NCBI GenBank assembly: GCA_017654935.2 | Contig: CM065711.1 | Coordinates: 25,655,827-25,719,826 of the forward strand | Reading direction: 5' to 3' | DNA length: 64,000 nt | DNA from: Phymorhynchus buccinoides | Lineage: Eukaryota > Mollusca > Gastropoda > Neogastropoda > Raphitomidae | Part shown: positions 1 through 14,676 of the stretch, in pieces | Position numbering within the stretch: the first letter of the stretch is position 1 | Layout: every line of letters begins with the position of its first letter | Position numbers and translations under genes: made by a program | Notes under the pieces: model-generated | What the model was told of the DNA's origin: nothing | The model's database searches: none | Seen by the model: only the letters and a program-made list of their open reading frames with translations

Positions 1-2100
1 CCACATGAAACAGTTCTTTTATAGACATGTTAGAAACATTTATGATGATTACATTCCTAATATTGTTCAATTTTGTGCATGGTGTAATGCTGTGATGTGA
101 GTGATGCTAGTCCTTGCTTTATTGTCTTTTAATGATGCTCTGAACTTTAAGTTTGGGGCATGTAGAACCCGCTCATGTTGAGTTTTATAACATGATTTTA
201 ATCAGAAGGATGAAAACAAAGCAAAATTATGATGCACCATGCATACAGTAGGCATGTGATGTGAGTGACACAAGCTTATAATGCAGTGCTAAACCCATGC
301 ATTTTTTTAAACGTCCATCTCTTGCTTTGCGAGTGATAACATCATGCCCACAAAGGTAAAAAAAAACACCATCCACAAACACAATTATAGCTTTATTGCT
401 TATTTTTCCATTTTTGATGCCAGTTCCCTTTTCAGTCACCAGTATCAAGTAGTGAGTCCCATGAAATGATTTATGTTATGCAGCTGAGCCAGGCTTTCTG
501 TCTTCTTCTTCTGTCAACTTCCTTCTTCTCAGTAGCACCTCAGTGCGCATGTCCGTAGATCCCCCTAAAGTAACAGCGACAGAATAGTCAACAGTGACTG
601 TGGTCGCTTTATGGACAGGAAGGAAGGAAGAGAAGAAGAAACAGTGAACGTGTTCACTTTGTTATGTGTGTGACTTCAGGGCAACAGAGTATTAGGATCT
701 AAAGTGCATTGGAAACTCTCAAACTTCAAACTCTTGCTGGAGTAAACAATTAAGAGCAGTTTGGAGGTATTAACTTAGCTACAATCTTTAATGGTGAATC
801 AGTACTCATGGATGATGATCGTGAAATCATCTAGGGATTGATCACTTTTGAAGAAGCTCAGTTTGCATTTTAATAAAGGAAACCTTAAAACTGGGGTCCG
901 CTTCACAAGCGCTAACGTTACGTAGCGTGAGCGCAAATCGGCAAAAAATGTACTAAGAAACACCTCTTTTGCCGACGTTTGCCAAAAAAACGCTTTGCGG
1001 CTACTCCCAAAGAATCTCTTAGCAAAGTATTACGTGACTTGTACGGGGTGAATACATTTCTTGTCGTTGATTGAAACATTAATGTTTGGTTAAAATACTA
1101 CATTTTTTGACCAGTCAGACAAGAGCTTGTAATATTCTTCCGCAAACGTTTTCTAAAGTGTTTCTTAGACCCCTTTTGGCGTAACAGTTATGCGCGCGGC
1201 GACCGTCATCTAGAGAAACTCTACCCAGATTTGCTTACATTTTGGGTCTGTGGTTTAGCGTCGACAAAGCCAAATGGTTTAAATTTGAATTAGGATATAT
1301 TCCAAAACTAGATTCATGAGAGATAACAATTTCACCAGAGGGCATTGAACGTTTAATGTTGCAGGCTTTATTTTCAAGCAATGCAAGCACTGTAACAGCA
1401 TCACATTTTGAAGAAAAGATTTTTATTTATGAAGATAGATTTTTGTCACCGCTACCAACACACTTCACTATTGCTACAAAAAATACAAACAACCGCATTA
1501 TTGTGTAAGCATTAAAAGTGTTTTTTTCAGAAGTGAAAGCAGTTGGGATTGCTGGAAATAATTATGCTCATAATCAAGATTATGGTCCTTTGCAGAATTG
1601 CACATGACTTTGGTAAAAAAATTTTGTAAAAATGTTAAAAATTATGATGAAATTAAAAAAACAAAGTAAGATGAAAAGCAAGGAATAGTTTAAACAATAC
1701 AACGGAGAAGGACTGTATTTGAAATGGTAATTGTAAGCACTGCCCTGTCTGCAATCAAATCTAACTGACAAAAAGACTGTTAGCTGATTCTGACAGGAAA
1801 GGATTCACGTTGAAGATATTCCCTCATTCAATATTAGTGTCCAATATGCAATATTAGTTATCAACAACATAATGACACCAACAACATTTTGAAAATCCCG
1901 TATTTTTAAATGCAATGACACATTGCAGACAATTGTATATACAATGTGACATTTGAGACATGTTGGAGACTGCTTGGCTGTGAAGAGAGGAAGCATTGTT
2001 GTGTTGTCTATGTTGAGCTTTGTCTCATCAATAAAATAACGTCACGTTGCACTTGTTGTGTACTTGTTTGTGTGGTACTTTGGTCAGTGACGTTGTAGTC
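1..2100. other. Gene-free stretch
   Basis: I see no coding similarity on either strand. The stretch is AT-rich with scattered short purine-rich runs near 620-650. The only structure noticed is a possible nonautonomous element at about 893-1178, listed separately. Confidence 0.6.
893..1178. mobile_element. Possible MITE-like element
   Basis: The left end reads GGGGTCCGCTTCACAAGCG and the right end reads, on the opposite strand, GGGGTCTAAGAAACACTTT. Both therefore begin with GGGGTC, and both edges carry AAACG-rich subterminal sequence. A second copy of the motif CTAAGAAACAC lies inside at about 953. The termini are only partly complementary, so this is a weak call. No target-site duplication was established. 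Confidence 0.25.
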
Positions 2101-2108
2101 TTTTTAAA

Positions 2109-2962
2109 TGTGACCTACCAACTCTTCATGAATTATGGGACCAGGTAATGAAATATTAGCTAATAACAACACAATTTGACCTACCAACTCTTCATGAATT
2201 ATGGGACCAGGTAATGAAATATTAGCTAATAACAACACAATGTGACCTACCAACTCTTCATGAATTATGGGTCCAGGTAATGAAATATTAGCTAATAACA
2301 ACACAATGTGACCTACCAACTCTTCATGAATTATGGGACCAGGTAATGAAATATTAGCTAATAACAACACAATGTGACCTACCAACTCTTCATGAATTAT
2401 GGGACCAGGTAATGAAATATTAGCTAATAACAACACAATGTGACCTACCAACTCTTCATGAATTATGGGTCCAGGTAATGAAATATTAGCTAATAACAAC
2501 ACAATGACCTACCAACTCTTCATGAATTATGGGTCCAGGTAATGAAATATTAGCTAACTCTACCAACTCTTCGTGAATTACATTTTTATATTTATATTAT
2601 ATATTTTAAATTTTATTTTTATTATTAATTTTTTAATTAATTTTTAATTTTTTATTTTTACAATTAAATAATATGGACAGTGTGAAATTCACTACAACAC
2701 ACATTACCTACCAACTCTTCATGAATTATGGGAAGGTAATGAAATATTAGCTAATAACAACACAATGTGACCTACCAACTCTTCATGAATTATGGGACCA
2801 GGTAATGAAATATTAGCTAATAACAACACAATTTGGAACTAATAACAACACAATCCTACCAACTCTTCATGAATTATGGGACCAGGTAATGAAATATTAG
2901 CTAATAACAACACAATGGAACAATAACAACACAATGTGACCTGACAACTCTTCGTGAATTAC
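2109..2962. repeat. 66-bp minisatellite, interrupted
   Basis: About ten near-identical units contain CTACCAACTCTTCATGAATT, then GGACCAGGTAATG, then ATTAGCTAATAACAACACAAT. The period is 66 bp over 2109-2510 and becomes irregular after that. Because 66 is divisible by three, the minus strand carries a spurious 132-codon open frame. An AT-only stretch at about 2580-2670 splits the array. The sequence CACTACAACACACATTAC appears at both 2690 and 2973, marking the edges of a secondary duplication. Confidence 0.9.
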
Positions 2963-3980
2963 GGGACAGTGTGTTCACTACAACACACATTACATCAACA
3001 AGTAGAAGATGTGGGAAACAAAGGAATGGGGAAGGGAAATGGAGTTAAAAGGAAAAGAGACATACAATGGAACATTGTAGACTGTATGAAAAGGACGGCG
3101 TGTATGAATTCAGTCACTTTCCCCTACTTCACACTGTCTGGAAAAAGGAAAGGTTGGTAAGCCCGCATGTGGCTGTAACTGTACACCGTAAGAACAAAAC
3201 CCTGTACACTTAATGCTGGAACAATGCACAGTGCAGCAGCACAGATCAATGACTGAACTGCTCTCGATATCACCGAGACACAGGGAAGCCCTAGGCTGTG
3301 TTTGTCTTCAATGAAAACTGAGATGTGGCGGTTCGAATCACAGAAAACCAAATACTGTATTTTCTACAAAAACCAACTATGCCATCACTTGTTACACGAC
3401 ATAAACATGTTGAAAAATAGTGTTTGTTTGGCGTTGTGTTCAACAACAACAACAACAGCAACAGAAACAACAACGATGGCAATAAAAACAGTTTACTACA
3501 GTAATTGTATGATAATTTAGGTAATACTGACCAGTATAACTAGTGTGCATTTTTTTTAAAGAAGAGTAATTCAATAGTAAATGTATGCAAATATTTAATT
3601 ATATCAATATGCAGAAATAGAGTCAAATGTTTCAGGTTACGTAGCTTATTTTATGTTAGTTTGCCGTCAAAGTTACCAACAGAATCTGTGAACGTTTTTG
3701 TAAGATATACAAAAAAACATTTAAACAGTTTAGGGGAGGCTGAGGCTGGTCGGCTTTAAAATTAGTAGGTAGGTGCATTTTCTTAGGATAGGATAGACTT
3801 TAGACTGTGATTAATTATTTTCTCAAAATGGCCGACAATCACATTACCAACTTCAAATGCTCATAACTCTGCAACAACACAAACTATACAAGAATGGCTT
3901 TACATCATTGGAAAGAGAAGTTCCTGACGTTTCCAACTGTACCATTTATCCAGAATGGTCATTTCAACAGTTAATGTCTC
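2963..3980. other. Gene-free stretch with a short CAA run
   Basis: There is no convincing coding potential. The one simple repeat is an impure (CAA)n run at 3440-3475. Confidence 0.5.
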
Positions 3981-3984
3981 TTGC

Positions 3985-5170
3985 GTAGTGCTGGGTCACA
4001 AATGAGGTTGCGCAGCGTGAGTGATGAGATGAGATTAGCGTCCTATTAGGCGTAGCCTCTTAAGGACAGTATTCCTGAAGACGAAGTCTTCTCAGTGTGG
4101 CGGTGATTATGATGTTGTAGTTGACGATGGGACAGGAATTCATGACGTGGCAGACGTCATTGTAGATTATTCCGGCACTACGTTGCACCCCCCTCACAGA
4201 TGAGGATGTACCTCCGGTTACCGGAACATTTCGGACGGGATCCATGTAGTTTGTTGATCTTGATGCAGGTGTTAGCATCTATTAGGCGGAGGAGACTTGA
4301 GCATTGTGAGACAAGCCGAAGGTTGTCCAGGTGCTCCTGTAGTCCGCTGATTTTGTTTCGTTGGTGTAGTCTGAGCAGTCTTCTCCCCCAAAGGCCGTCT
4401 TCAGGGCCACCGGGCGACCTACTCCATACCAGAAGCTGGTGTCATCACAAACTGTCAGGAGACATACAGGCGAAATCGGGTCGGCTCTGCAGGCGGGCGT
4501 GGTCCTTCAAGAGGGGTCCCCATCTCAACAGTGGGTGGCGCTGCGCTGAAGGCATTCCCCCAGAAGATGTAGCTGCGAAGCCATCCCTTGGGCAATCAGC
4601 AGGCCAAAGCATAGCCCACTGCTGGGTGCCGGCGGATCATTGACAAAGTCAAATCAGCAGAGACAATCCAAGTTGCTGCATGTCATCATGTCAGCTTGGA
4701 AGTCCCTCAACTCCATCTGGTGAGGGAGGAGTTACTGTGTCGCCCTTCCCACCGGCTGCCACCCAGTAGGACGTCGATAGCAATCTGCCACTTTGCCTCG
4801 GAATCATCACATGATGAGAGAGTCAGCATAGTCGACCCTCTCACCACGGACTCCCGGTTGGGAATGGTTGCGAAGCTGATGATGTCCCTTTGGTGGTGCT
4901 GGGTCACAAATGAGGATGCGCAGCGTGCGTGATGAGAGATGAGATCAGCGTCCTCTTAGGCGTAGCCTTCTTAAGGACATGATGGAGTATGATGTCCCTT
5001 TGGTGGTGCTGGGTCACAAATGATGATGGCAGCTGCGCGATGATGATGGGATCAGCGTCCAATTCGTGTACATGGTAGACAGTAGTCTTCTTGCCTGATG
5101 ATTGATGATTCCAGGAATTCGTGACTACGTCGTCGTTGATGATTCCGGCACTACGTTGCACCCCTTACAG
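3985..5170. repeat. Dispersed direct repeats of a GC-richer unit
   Basis: The phrase GTGCTGGGTCACAAATGA followed by GATG and GCAGC-type sequence, a GATGAGAT run and AGCGTCCT occurs at about 3990, 4896 and 5007. A second shared phrase, ATTCCGGCACTACGTTGCACCCC, ends the copies at about 4169-4192 and 5141-5164. The interval looks like three or more partial copies of one transposon-derived unit. I found no reverse transcriptase or transposase motif in it, so the family is unknown. Confidence 0.55.
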
Positions 5171-5204
5171 ACGAGAGTGCACCTAGTACCCCTGGTGGGG
5201 GCGG

Positions 5205-5335
5205 CCCAGTGGATCTAATCCCACTGGGTCTAATCCCGCCGGATCTATTCCCAATGCGTCTAATTCCCGTTCAATCTAAATCCGGTTTGGGTCATCTAGG
5301 CATCTGTACCGCTCTGTCTAATCAGACAGGGTTTG
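5205..5335 (+). repeat. Candidate left terminal repeat of MULE element
   Basis: A G-rich edge is followed by several spaced copies of GGATCTAAT/GGTCTAAT. The reverse complement of 12560-12735 begins in a similar way: G-run, then GATGGATCTAATACCGCTCG. It also has the subterminal phrase CCGCTC(T/G)GTCTAA. The pairing is imperfect, about 80% over the first ~28 bp by eye, so it is offered as an old terminal inverted repeat and not proven. Confidence 0.35.
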
Positions 5336-5551
5336 TACGAGGGTGAGCTGTTAACACAAAGAGTTTGGTTCATTCCGAAAATAGAGTGTGAGTTGTTTTT
5401 ACTGCGCGATCTGTTTCGGCGAAGACTGCGGTTTTTGTTTATGTTTTTTGTAGACTGAAGGTGAGTTCTCTGTACCTGGGTTCACTATACGTATTTCATC
5501 CTTTTCGATTTCTGTTTTGAAATCAGTTTCTGTTATGCACGTCTAATCGAG

Positions 5552-6519
5552 ATGGCTGTCTATGTACCTGGGAGAGGCAACACCAGATATCTGAAGATAC
5601 AGAATTGTTTATACACAGTCAATCGCAAAGTGGATGACAAAGTCTTCTGGAGGTGTACAGAATATAGGACAGGTTGCAAAGCAACAGCGCTAACGAATGC
5701 CAACACTGAACAGCTCCTTCATCAGCCAAACGAAAAGCACAATGACGAAGAACACAAAGAAAAGGTGGAGAGAACGACGAAGCTGGCTGAACTCAAAACG
5801 AAAGTGAAGGATAAGAACCACCAACACCAGCTGATAAAACGCCTGTATAATCAAGCATTTGAAGAGGAACCTCAGGATGTTGCTGCTCCAACCTACGACA
5901 GTGTCAAAAGTATTCTGTACAGAGAAAGGAAAAAGTTGATTCCACCACTGCCTACTCAACTTCGAAGCATTGCACTGACCGGTAAATGGACAGAGACAAT
6001 CGATCACGAGCCGTTCTTGTTAGCAGATGAAGGAATAGATAACAAACGTCCGGTTTTTTCAACAGACAAATGTCTGGAGCTTCTTTCTTCTAGCTGTGAA
6101 ATATTCATGGACGGAACATTTTCAGTTTCTCCAAGTCTGTTTACCCAGCTCTACACGATCCACGTTCTTTATTTGGGACAGATGTTTCCACTTGTGTTTG
6201 CTCTGTTACCAAGCAAAGCGTCAGAAACATATATCAGACTCTTTGATATTGTGAGTCGTCTGTGTCATGCCAGGGGATTGCCATTCAGCCCACAAGACTT
6301 AGTGATTCAAACAGACTTTGAGTCAGCTGTGCTTCAAGCTTGCCGGATATCGTTTCCTCACAGCAGGCTTCGTGGATGTTTTTTCCACTTCACCCAATGT
6401 ATTGGGAGAAAGGTAAGAATTGTATTTCTATGTAATCAAAGAGAGAGAGAGAGAGCGAGAAGAGAGAGAGAGAGACTAGACGAACACCGAGAGAGAGAGA
6501 GAGAAGAGAGACAGACTTT

Positions 6520-6570
<51 letters not shown>

Positions 6571-6588
6571 GAGAGAGAGAGAGAGAAG

Positions 6589-6654
<66 letters not shown>

Positions 6655-7338
6655 ACATATACATACACGCAGGCACTACGCGCAACACATAAATAGTCAG
6701 TCAGTCAGACGGACAGACAGACAATTAGTCGTGCAGGCAGAGAGAATGGGATATAAGGTGTAAAAGTGTAAAACGAGTAATGTTCAGGTTCAGGCCCTTG
6801 GATTATCCGTTCTGTACCGTGAACACCAAGAGCTGATAACCTTCGTTGGACGTCTGGCTGTCATGCCTATATAGTTATGGAACCTATGCAACACATGGAT
6901 GACGCTTGGCTGCTGGTGCATGGTTCAGCTCCTGCTCAATTTCGAGGTGTGGACGATCTGTGCGACTACATGGTAAAGACATGGATTGATGACATCGGAC
7001 CTGTCATTGAGCGTGACATCTGGTGTCACGCTACAAACCTCGACGAACAGTCCATCCGTACAGACAACCACGTAGAATCTTTCCACTCAGCATTAGCAAA
7101 GAATTTCAGAAGCCCCCACCCTAACATCTTTGCGTTGATCACAGCATTGACAAAACGACATAAAGAAACTGTCATTGCTGTTGGTCGACTGAATGTTGGT
7201 GGCCCTCCCCCTGCAAAGAAGAAAGCAAACAGGGAGAAAGAGATCCGGGTTGGCAGAGTGATGAAGCAGTTTTCTGTTGGCCAAAGAGACCTTCTAAGCT
7301 ACATGGACGCCTTGGCTGTGATCGTAAAATTGCACTAA
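5552..7338 (+). pseudogene. MULE transposase with FLYWCH finger, frameshifted
   Basis: This is a Mutator-like (MULE) transposase gene. Residues about 8-50 form a FLYWCH-type zinc finger, with a W-x-C core (FWRCTEYRTGC). Residues about 190-245 contain the MULE catalytic start, FMDGTFSVSP, and a second acidic site in QTDFESA. These precede the Cys/His stretch RGCFFHFTQCIGRK. Exon 1 ends at 6412 with a good donor (AAG/GTAAGA). The acceptor lies at TTCAG before 6788 or six bases later, both in phase 0. After ~28 codons of exon 2 a TAG occurs at 6872, and the homologous reading continues in another frame from 6877 with NHVESFHSAL, ending at 7338. The gene is therefore broken once, unless splicing rescues it. 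It is an old transposon or a decaying domesticated copy; the domain calls are strong and activity is unlikely. Confidence 0.82.
6438..6654. repeat. (GA)n microsatellite in MULE intron
   Basis: This is a slightly impure GA repeat lying wholly inside the inferred intron 6413-6787. Reading through it produces only Arg/Glu or Leu/Ser runs, which are not protein. Confidence 0.95.
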
Positions 7339-7360
7339 ACAGATTGATTAACCGTGCGTG

Positions 7361-7365
7361 CGCGC

Positions 7366-7436
<71 letters not shown>

Positions 7437-7473
7437 CGTGTGCGTGCGTGTGCGTGTGCGTGCGTGTGCGTGT

Positions 7474-7553
<80 letters not shown>

Positions 7554-7569
7554 TAGAGAGAGAGAGAGA
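7361..7569. repeat. (GT)n microsatellite with GCGT variants, ending in (GA)n
   Basis: About 190 bp of GT repeats include interspersed CGTG variants, followed directly by a short GA run. The array abuts the 3' tail of the minus-strand LINE that begins at about 7570. Confidence 0.95.
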
Positions 7570-7634
7570 TTCAATTCAAACAATTTTAATGACTAGGCTT
7601 TCTGCCCGTATCATAGGGAGGCTGGGGGAGGGGG

Positions 7635-10600
7635 TTATAAAGACACATAACATTTGCATCGAAAGCTAGAAAACAACACAAATTCTTGTGGATTTAAACA
7701 TTTAAGCAAAAATAAACAAATTAGTAAGTAAATAAATGAACAGATATAAATAAATAGGTAAATTAAAGAGAAAAACAACAACAAATAATCCAATATGACA
7801 TTGAGTTGATGAAACAGATGGTACCATGGTACAGAGATACAATAGAGCATATTATAAGCTTTCTTAGGTAAGCGATTCTGTTCCATTCTAGTGAGTTTTA
7901 ACCAATATCTTATAGAATTAGTAAACGTTAGAATAGAAAGAGGGTATCTCCCAGACTCGCTGTATATGAGTACACTTGGTGTTTTAATACTTACATTGAG
8001 CAAACGTTTAATGGCTTGTAGATGCACTCGTTCAATAACTGTATGGTCTGCAGTCAAGCCCCATACCTCTGAGCCATATGTTAGCATGGGAAGGATTTGA
8101 GCATCGAATAGTTTAAAGAACAATTTGGGGGAATTTTCTCCAAGAGACCACAGAAATTTAAGAACACCCAAAACACATCTTTTAGCTTTAAGGGCCATTT
8201 GTTCTAAAGAATAAGAAAAAGTTAAACCTGATGAAAAAATTAAACCAAGATATTTGTATTGATTTACTACTTCAAGTTTAATACCACCATAAAACCATTT
8301 TTCTCTAGATGCAATGTGACCACCTTTTCTAAATATAACAATGTTTGACTTATCTTGATTTACAGTAAGATTCAGTCTGCTTGCAGTGTTGTACAAGATG
8401 TCCAGCTGACGCTGGAGGCCAATAATGCTAGTGGAAAGTAAAACAACATCGTCAGCAAATAACATGATGAGAATTTGAATAATATCAGGGGATAAGGTTA
8501 CACCATGTTTGCCAGACTGAATTATATCATTGGCGAGCTCATTAATAAATAGAGCAAACAAAATAGGGCTACAACTATCCCCTTGTTTAAGACCACGGGG
8601 ACACATAAAGGCTTCAGTAACATCGTTATTAGCACGAACTCTAGCTTTTACTACTTGATACATACTTTGAACAGCTCTATACATTTTCCCTCTGATTCCA
8701 TTTTTATGCAGTATTAACCAAAGATGATTCCTATCTATGAGGTCAAATGCTTTTTTAAAATCAATGAAAGCAGCATAGAGTTTCTTGTTGGATGAGAACT
8801 GTTTCTGAATCAGGGCAATCAACGTGAATATGTGAACTGTACTATAATGTTTTCTGAATCCAGCTTGTGCTTCACTAAGTAAATTGTTATCTTCTACCCA
8901 GGATGTTAGTCGTTTGTTCAATATGTATGTATATAGCTTACTGCAAATGTTCAGTAGTGAAATGCCTCGATAATTATCTGGCAAATTAGTATCACCTTTC
9001 TTATGTAAAGGATGGATGATTGATTCAGACCAAGTAAGAGGGAATGTACCAGAATTAAAGAGCTCATTGAATAGCTTCGTAAGGAAGGAAACAACTTAAG
9101 GTGGGGAATGCTTGTAAAATTCTCCAATGAAGCCATCTGGTCCTGCTGCCTTCACATTATTTAGGGCCCTGATAGCATCTTTTACTTCAGATTCACATAT
9201 TTCGTTATCTAAAACAGAAGTCTACATCGTCGTTGATTAGAAGTTGATTGTCTAACTATCCCTTTGATATGTTAATATCAGTTACTAGTACATCATTTTC
9301 AACACAGTCATCATTAAAAACGTTTCGAAAATGATCAAACCATCTTTCATTTGAAATTGTGCAATCGAATGGTGTATTACTTACCCTCTTTTTAATAGTA
9401 CCCCAGAACGTTTTGGGGTCATTTGAAGTGTTGCTTAGTGTTTCTAGAACATGTTTTTTGTCTTCAATTTGTTTTTGCTGCAACAAATGTTTGTATTCCC
9501 TACGCTCATCATTATATGAATGTCTGAGTTGTTCTGCTTCGTTTGGATTTCTGCATCTGTGAACCTTTTTCAATGACTGAAATAATTATTTTCTGTTTTC
9601 TCTACATTCTCGGTCAAACCACACATTATACTTAACGGGATTAATCACTATTTTCTTTTTCATGCATTGGCCAGCCATTGCAAATCCTTCGTAAAATTTG
9701 TTCATTGCCATATCAATGTTGTCAACAATTAAATCAGTTGCATGATGAAGGATAGTTTGTACTTCATGAGATGAAAGAGATTGTCTGAACATATCTGTAA
9801 ATTCATCATTCCAAACATATTTTTCTACTACTCTGGAAGTTTTACATTTATATTTAGGAGGAAAGCATTGTGGGTTTTGAACATTGAATAATACATCTAA
9901 AGGCATATGTTTTGACTCGATTCTTGGTATAACTCTCAAGCGCAATACACTGTCAAAAATGGATCTAGATACCAAACAATAATCAATAACACTTGCTCCA
10001 TTATGGGCAACATAAGTGAACTCACCAATTATATCACCATATGCAAGACCATTAAGAATTACAAGAGAAAGCTGCTCACATAGCTTCAACAAATATAGGC
10101 CAAAATCATTAGTTGCAATATCCTTTGAATTTCTCAGGTATTGTTTATCATCATCATTATCCTCATCATCATCATCATCATCATCCTCATCACCATTACA
10201 TAAAAAATTAGTAGGAAGAGAAAATTCTTTTGCATTGCCGTTCCCAGTTCTTGCATTAAAATCACCTATAACAATGAAAGGTAGTTCGCCATATTCCTCA
10301 CAAATATCAATAAGACAATGTTCTAATAAATAAATACCATTATCAATTTCTGTTTCTGCGTAATATATACTTTGAGACGGAGGTATGCACATTCCGACCA
10401 ACATGCAGTCTGACTTGAACCCAGTTAATTGCTTAGAGATTTTCAAAATAATACAGTTATCTAATTCCATTGAGATATGTTGAACAAATTTAGCATACAC
10501 TTTTTTTACCATCATAATAACACCACCGGATAAACGAGCTGTTACAATATCTGACATTTTCACACCTGGACAAACAAATATATCAAAGGATGGAAACAAA

Positions 10601-10782
10601 TGTTTTGGAAAATTTGTTGCAAAGGTTTCTGTAAGGAAAATAATATCATAAGCCATCAAAAACAATCTAATATCTGGTTTATAAATAGTGCTTAACCCCT
10701 CAATGTTGTATGTCAAAAGGGATATACTTTCCCCTTTAGGTTTATGAATAAGCCGAGTACAGCTGTCATTTGTAGAGCTCAA
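7635..10782 (-). pseudogene. LINE ORF2: endonuclease plus reverse transcriptase, broken
   Basis: The first reading (10782-9586) is an endonuclease/exonuclease/phosphatase domain. It has LLTYNIEGL near the N-terminus, FLTETF, the catalytic IVIGDFNARTG and a late SKHMPL in place of the usual SDH. It contains an Asp-rich insert encoded by a (CAT)n run at about 10150-10195. A second piece (9573-9256) is the interdomain linker ending near FRNVFNDD. The RT (about 9130-7840) shows NYRGISLLN, GLKQGDSCSPILFALFINEL and the catalytic LFADDVVLLS. Frames change near 9580, 9240 and 9090. After KKAYNMLY the homology stops and the remaining codons to 7635 are low-complexity. The Cys/His C-terminal tail present in the 31-kb relative is missing, so the gene is dead. 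Confidence 0.88.
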
Positions 10783-10911
10783 GACACGGGCAGGGCCAAG
10801 TCCCTAGGTTTTTGAGGAGTGTGCATTGATTTCATTTCGGGAGGAGCCTGTGCCAACACGTGGGAAACAGTCAGTCACTTGCGACTGCCTATATTTGATT
10901 TTGCTACGTGT

Positions 10912-12511
<1,600 letters not shown>

Positions 12512-12559
12512 TCATTCATTTTTTACACGGATTTACTCCTTTTACTCGTTTTTTGTAAT

Positions 12560-12735
12560 GTTGCTAATAAACGAGGCTCTAAGGACATAGTGTTGGACAC
12601 TGTTAACTTGATTAGATCGATACGGACAACTAGCAGTATTGCTCAAATCCGGCTTTAGACCGAGCGGCACAGCAACTGCCCTCCAAAACTGCTCATAGAG
12701 TAGATCGAGCGGTATTAGATCCATCGGAACCTCCC
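12560..12735 (-). repeat. Candidate right terminal repeat of MULE element
   Basis: Its reverse complement matches the G-rich edge and GGATCTAAT pattern at 5205-5335, with a shared CCGCTCGGTCTAA subterminal phrase. If this is right, the MULE spans about 5.2-12.74 kb and has absorbed LINE family A. Confidence 0.33.
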
Positions 12736-12777
12736 CCCCCCCCCCCCCCCCCCCCCCCCCCGTCCCACCCCCCCCGT
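12732..12777. repeat. Poly-C tract
   Basis: About 39 consecutive C followed by GTCCCAC and more C. Homopolymers of this size are unreliable in assemblies. Confidence 0.95.
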
Positions 12778-12782
12778 TTGCA

Positions 12783-12864
12783 TAGGCTAGTTGTGACTGT
12801 GAGTGTGGCTTTAAAGTCTAAAGTAGGCTAGTTGTGACTGTGAGTGTGGCTTTAAAGTCTAAAG
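12783..12864. repeat. 41-bp tandem duplication
   Basis: Two exact copies of a unit beginning TAGGCTAGTTGTGACTGTGA and ending GTCTAAAG, at 12783-12823 and 12824-12864. Confidence 0.95.
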
Positions 12865-12964
12865 TGCCAAGCCCAGATATGAAAAAAACCCACCCACATT
12901 GATAGTCATTGTCAAGCTGAAGCCAATAAACTGGCCACAAGTACAAGACATACTTTTCTACACG

Positions 12965-13757
<793 letters not shown>

Positions 13758-14078
13758 AATAACAAATATCGATCTTGATTATCAATGTTTAATCTTTGCA
13801 ATTTGTTCCAAGCTAACAAGAAAACGCAACTTAAATTGAGTAAATTCATAAAACAGGCTAAAATTGTTTAAAATTCATTTCATGTGAATAATTCTAAAAA
13901 CATACATTTCTTGTTTTGATTTAAATTACTATGTGAAACGTTATTTCTAAAAGTCTAAGCAAGTGTTTAATTTCTTTTTATCGTTTGATGATATGACCCA
14001 AGGTATCTTTTTTTGTTTTTTTGTTGTATCCTCCACATCCTGATAGAGGTAAAGGGATTAAACTAAACTTGAAACTTG

Positions 14079-14292
<214 letters not shown>

Positions 14293-14572
14293 GAATAAGA
14301 TGGGGGAATGCTAGATATATGAAAACCTATAGGGGTCGATCTCTTTATAGAGTTTCCTCCTTGAATCAAATACGTGTATGTGTGTCTTTCATTTAACGTC
14401 TATCCACTTCTCGTGATAATAAAATACGTTTTAGCCAAAGTAGCAGAATTAAACAATGTCTTTTACTTTGGCTAAACGCGTTGTTTGACTTAGTCGACCG
14501 TCACATGAACACAATTTAATGCTGTTAATTTTAAAAAAAAGTGTATTTATTATCTTATATACTCAATAAGCA

Positions 14573-14573
<1 letters not shown>

Positions 14574-14671
<98 letters not shown>

Positions 14672-14676
14672 TGTGA
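14574..14676. repeat. (GT)n microsatellite at LINE 3' tail
   Basis: This GT tract sits directly against the GAATCA hexamer tail of the minus-strand LINE fragment that starts at 14677. Confidence 0.97.

Noticed and set aside
2104..2502. 132-codon minus-strand open frame with a 22-residue repeat
   Set aside because: It is a by-product of a 66-bp minisatellite; no stop falls in the unit, and there is no other coding sign.
6390..7669. Leu/Ser, Arg/Glu, Cys/Val and Thr/His runs
   Set aside because: Translations of GA and GT microsatellites; the same applies to similar frames at 12.3-12.6, 13.5-14.7, 20.4-21.7, 23.0-23.3, 26.7-27.0, 32.5-32.7 and 46.9-47.3 kb.
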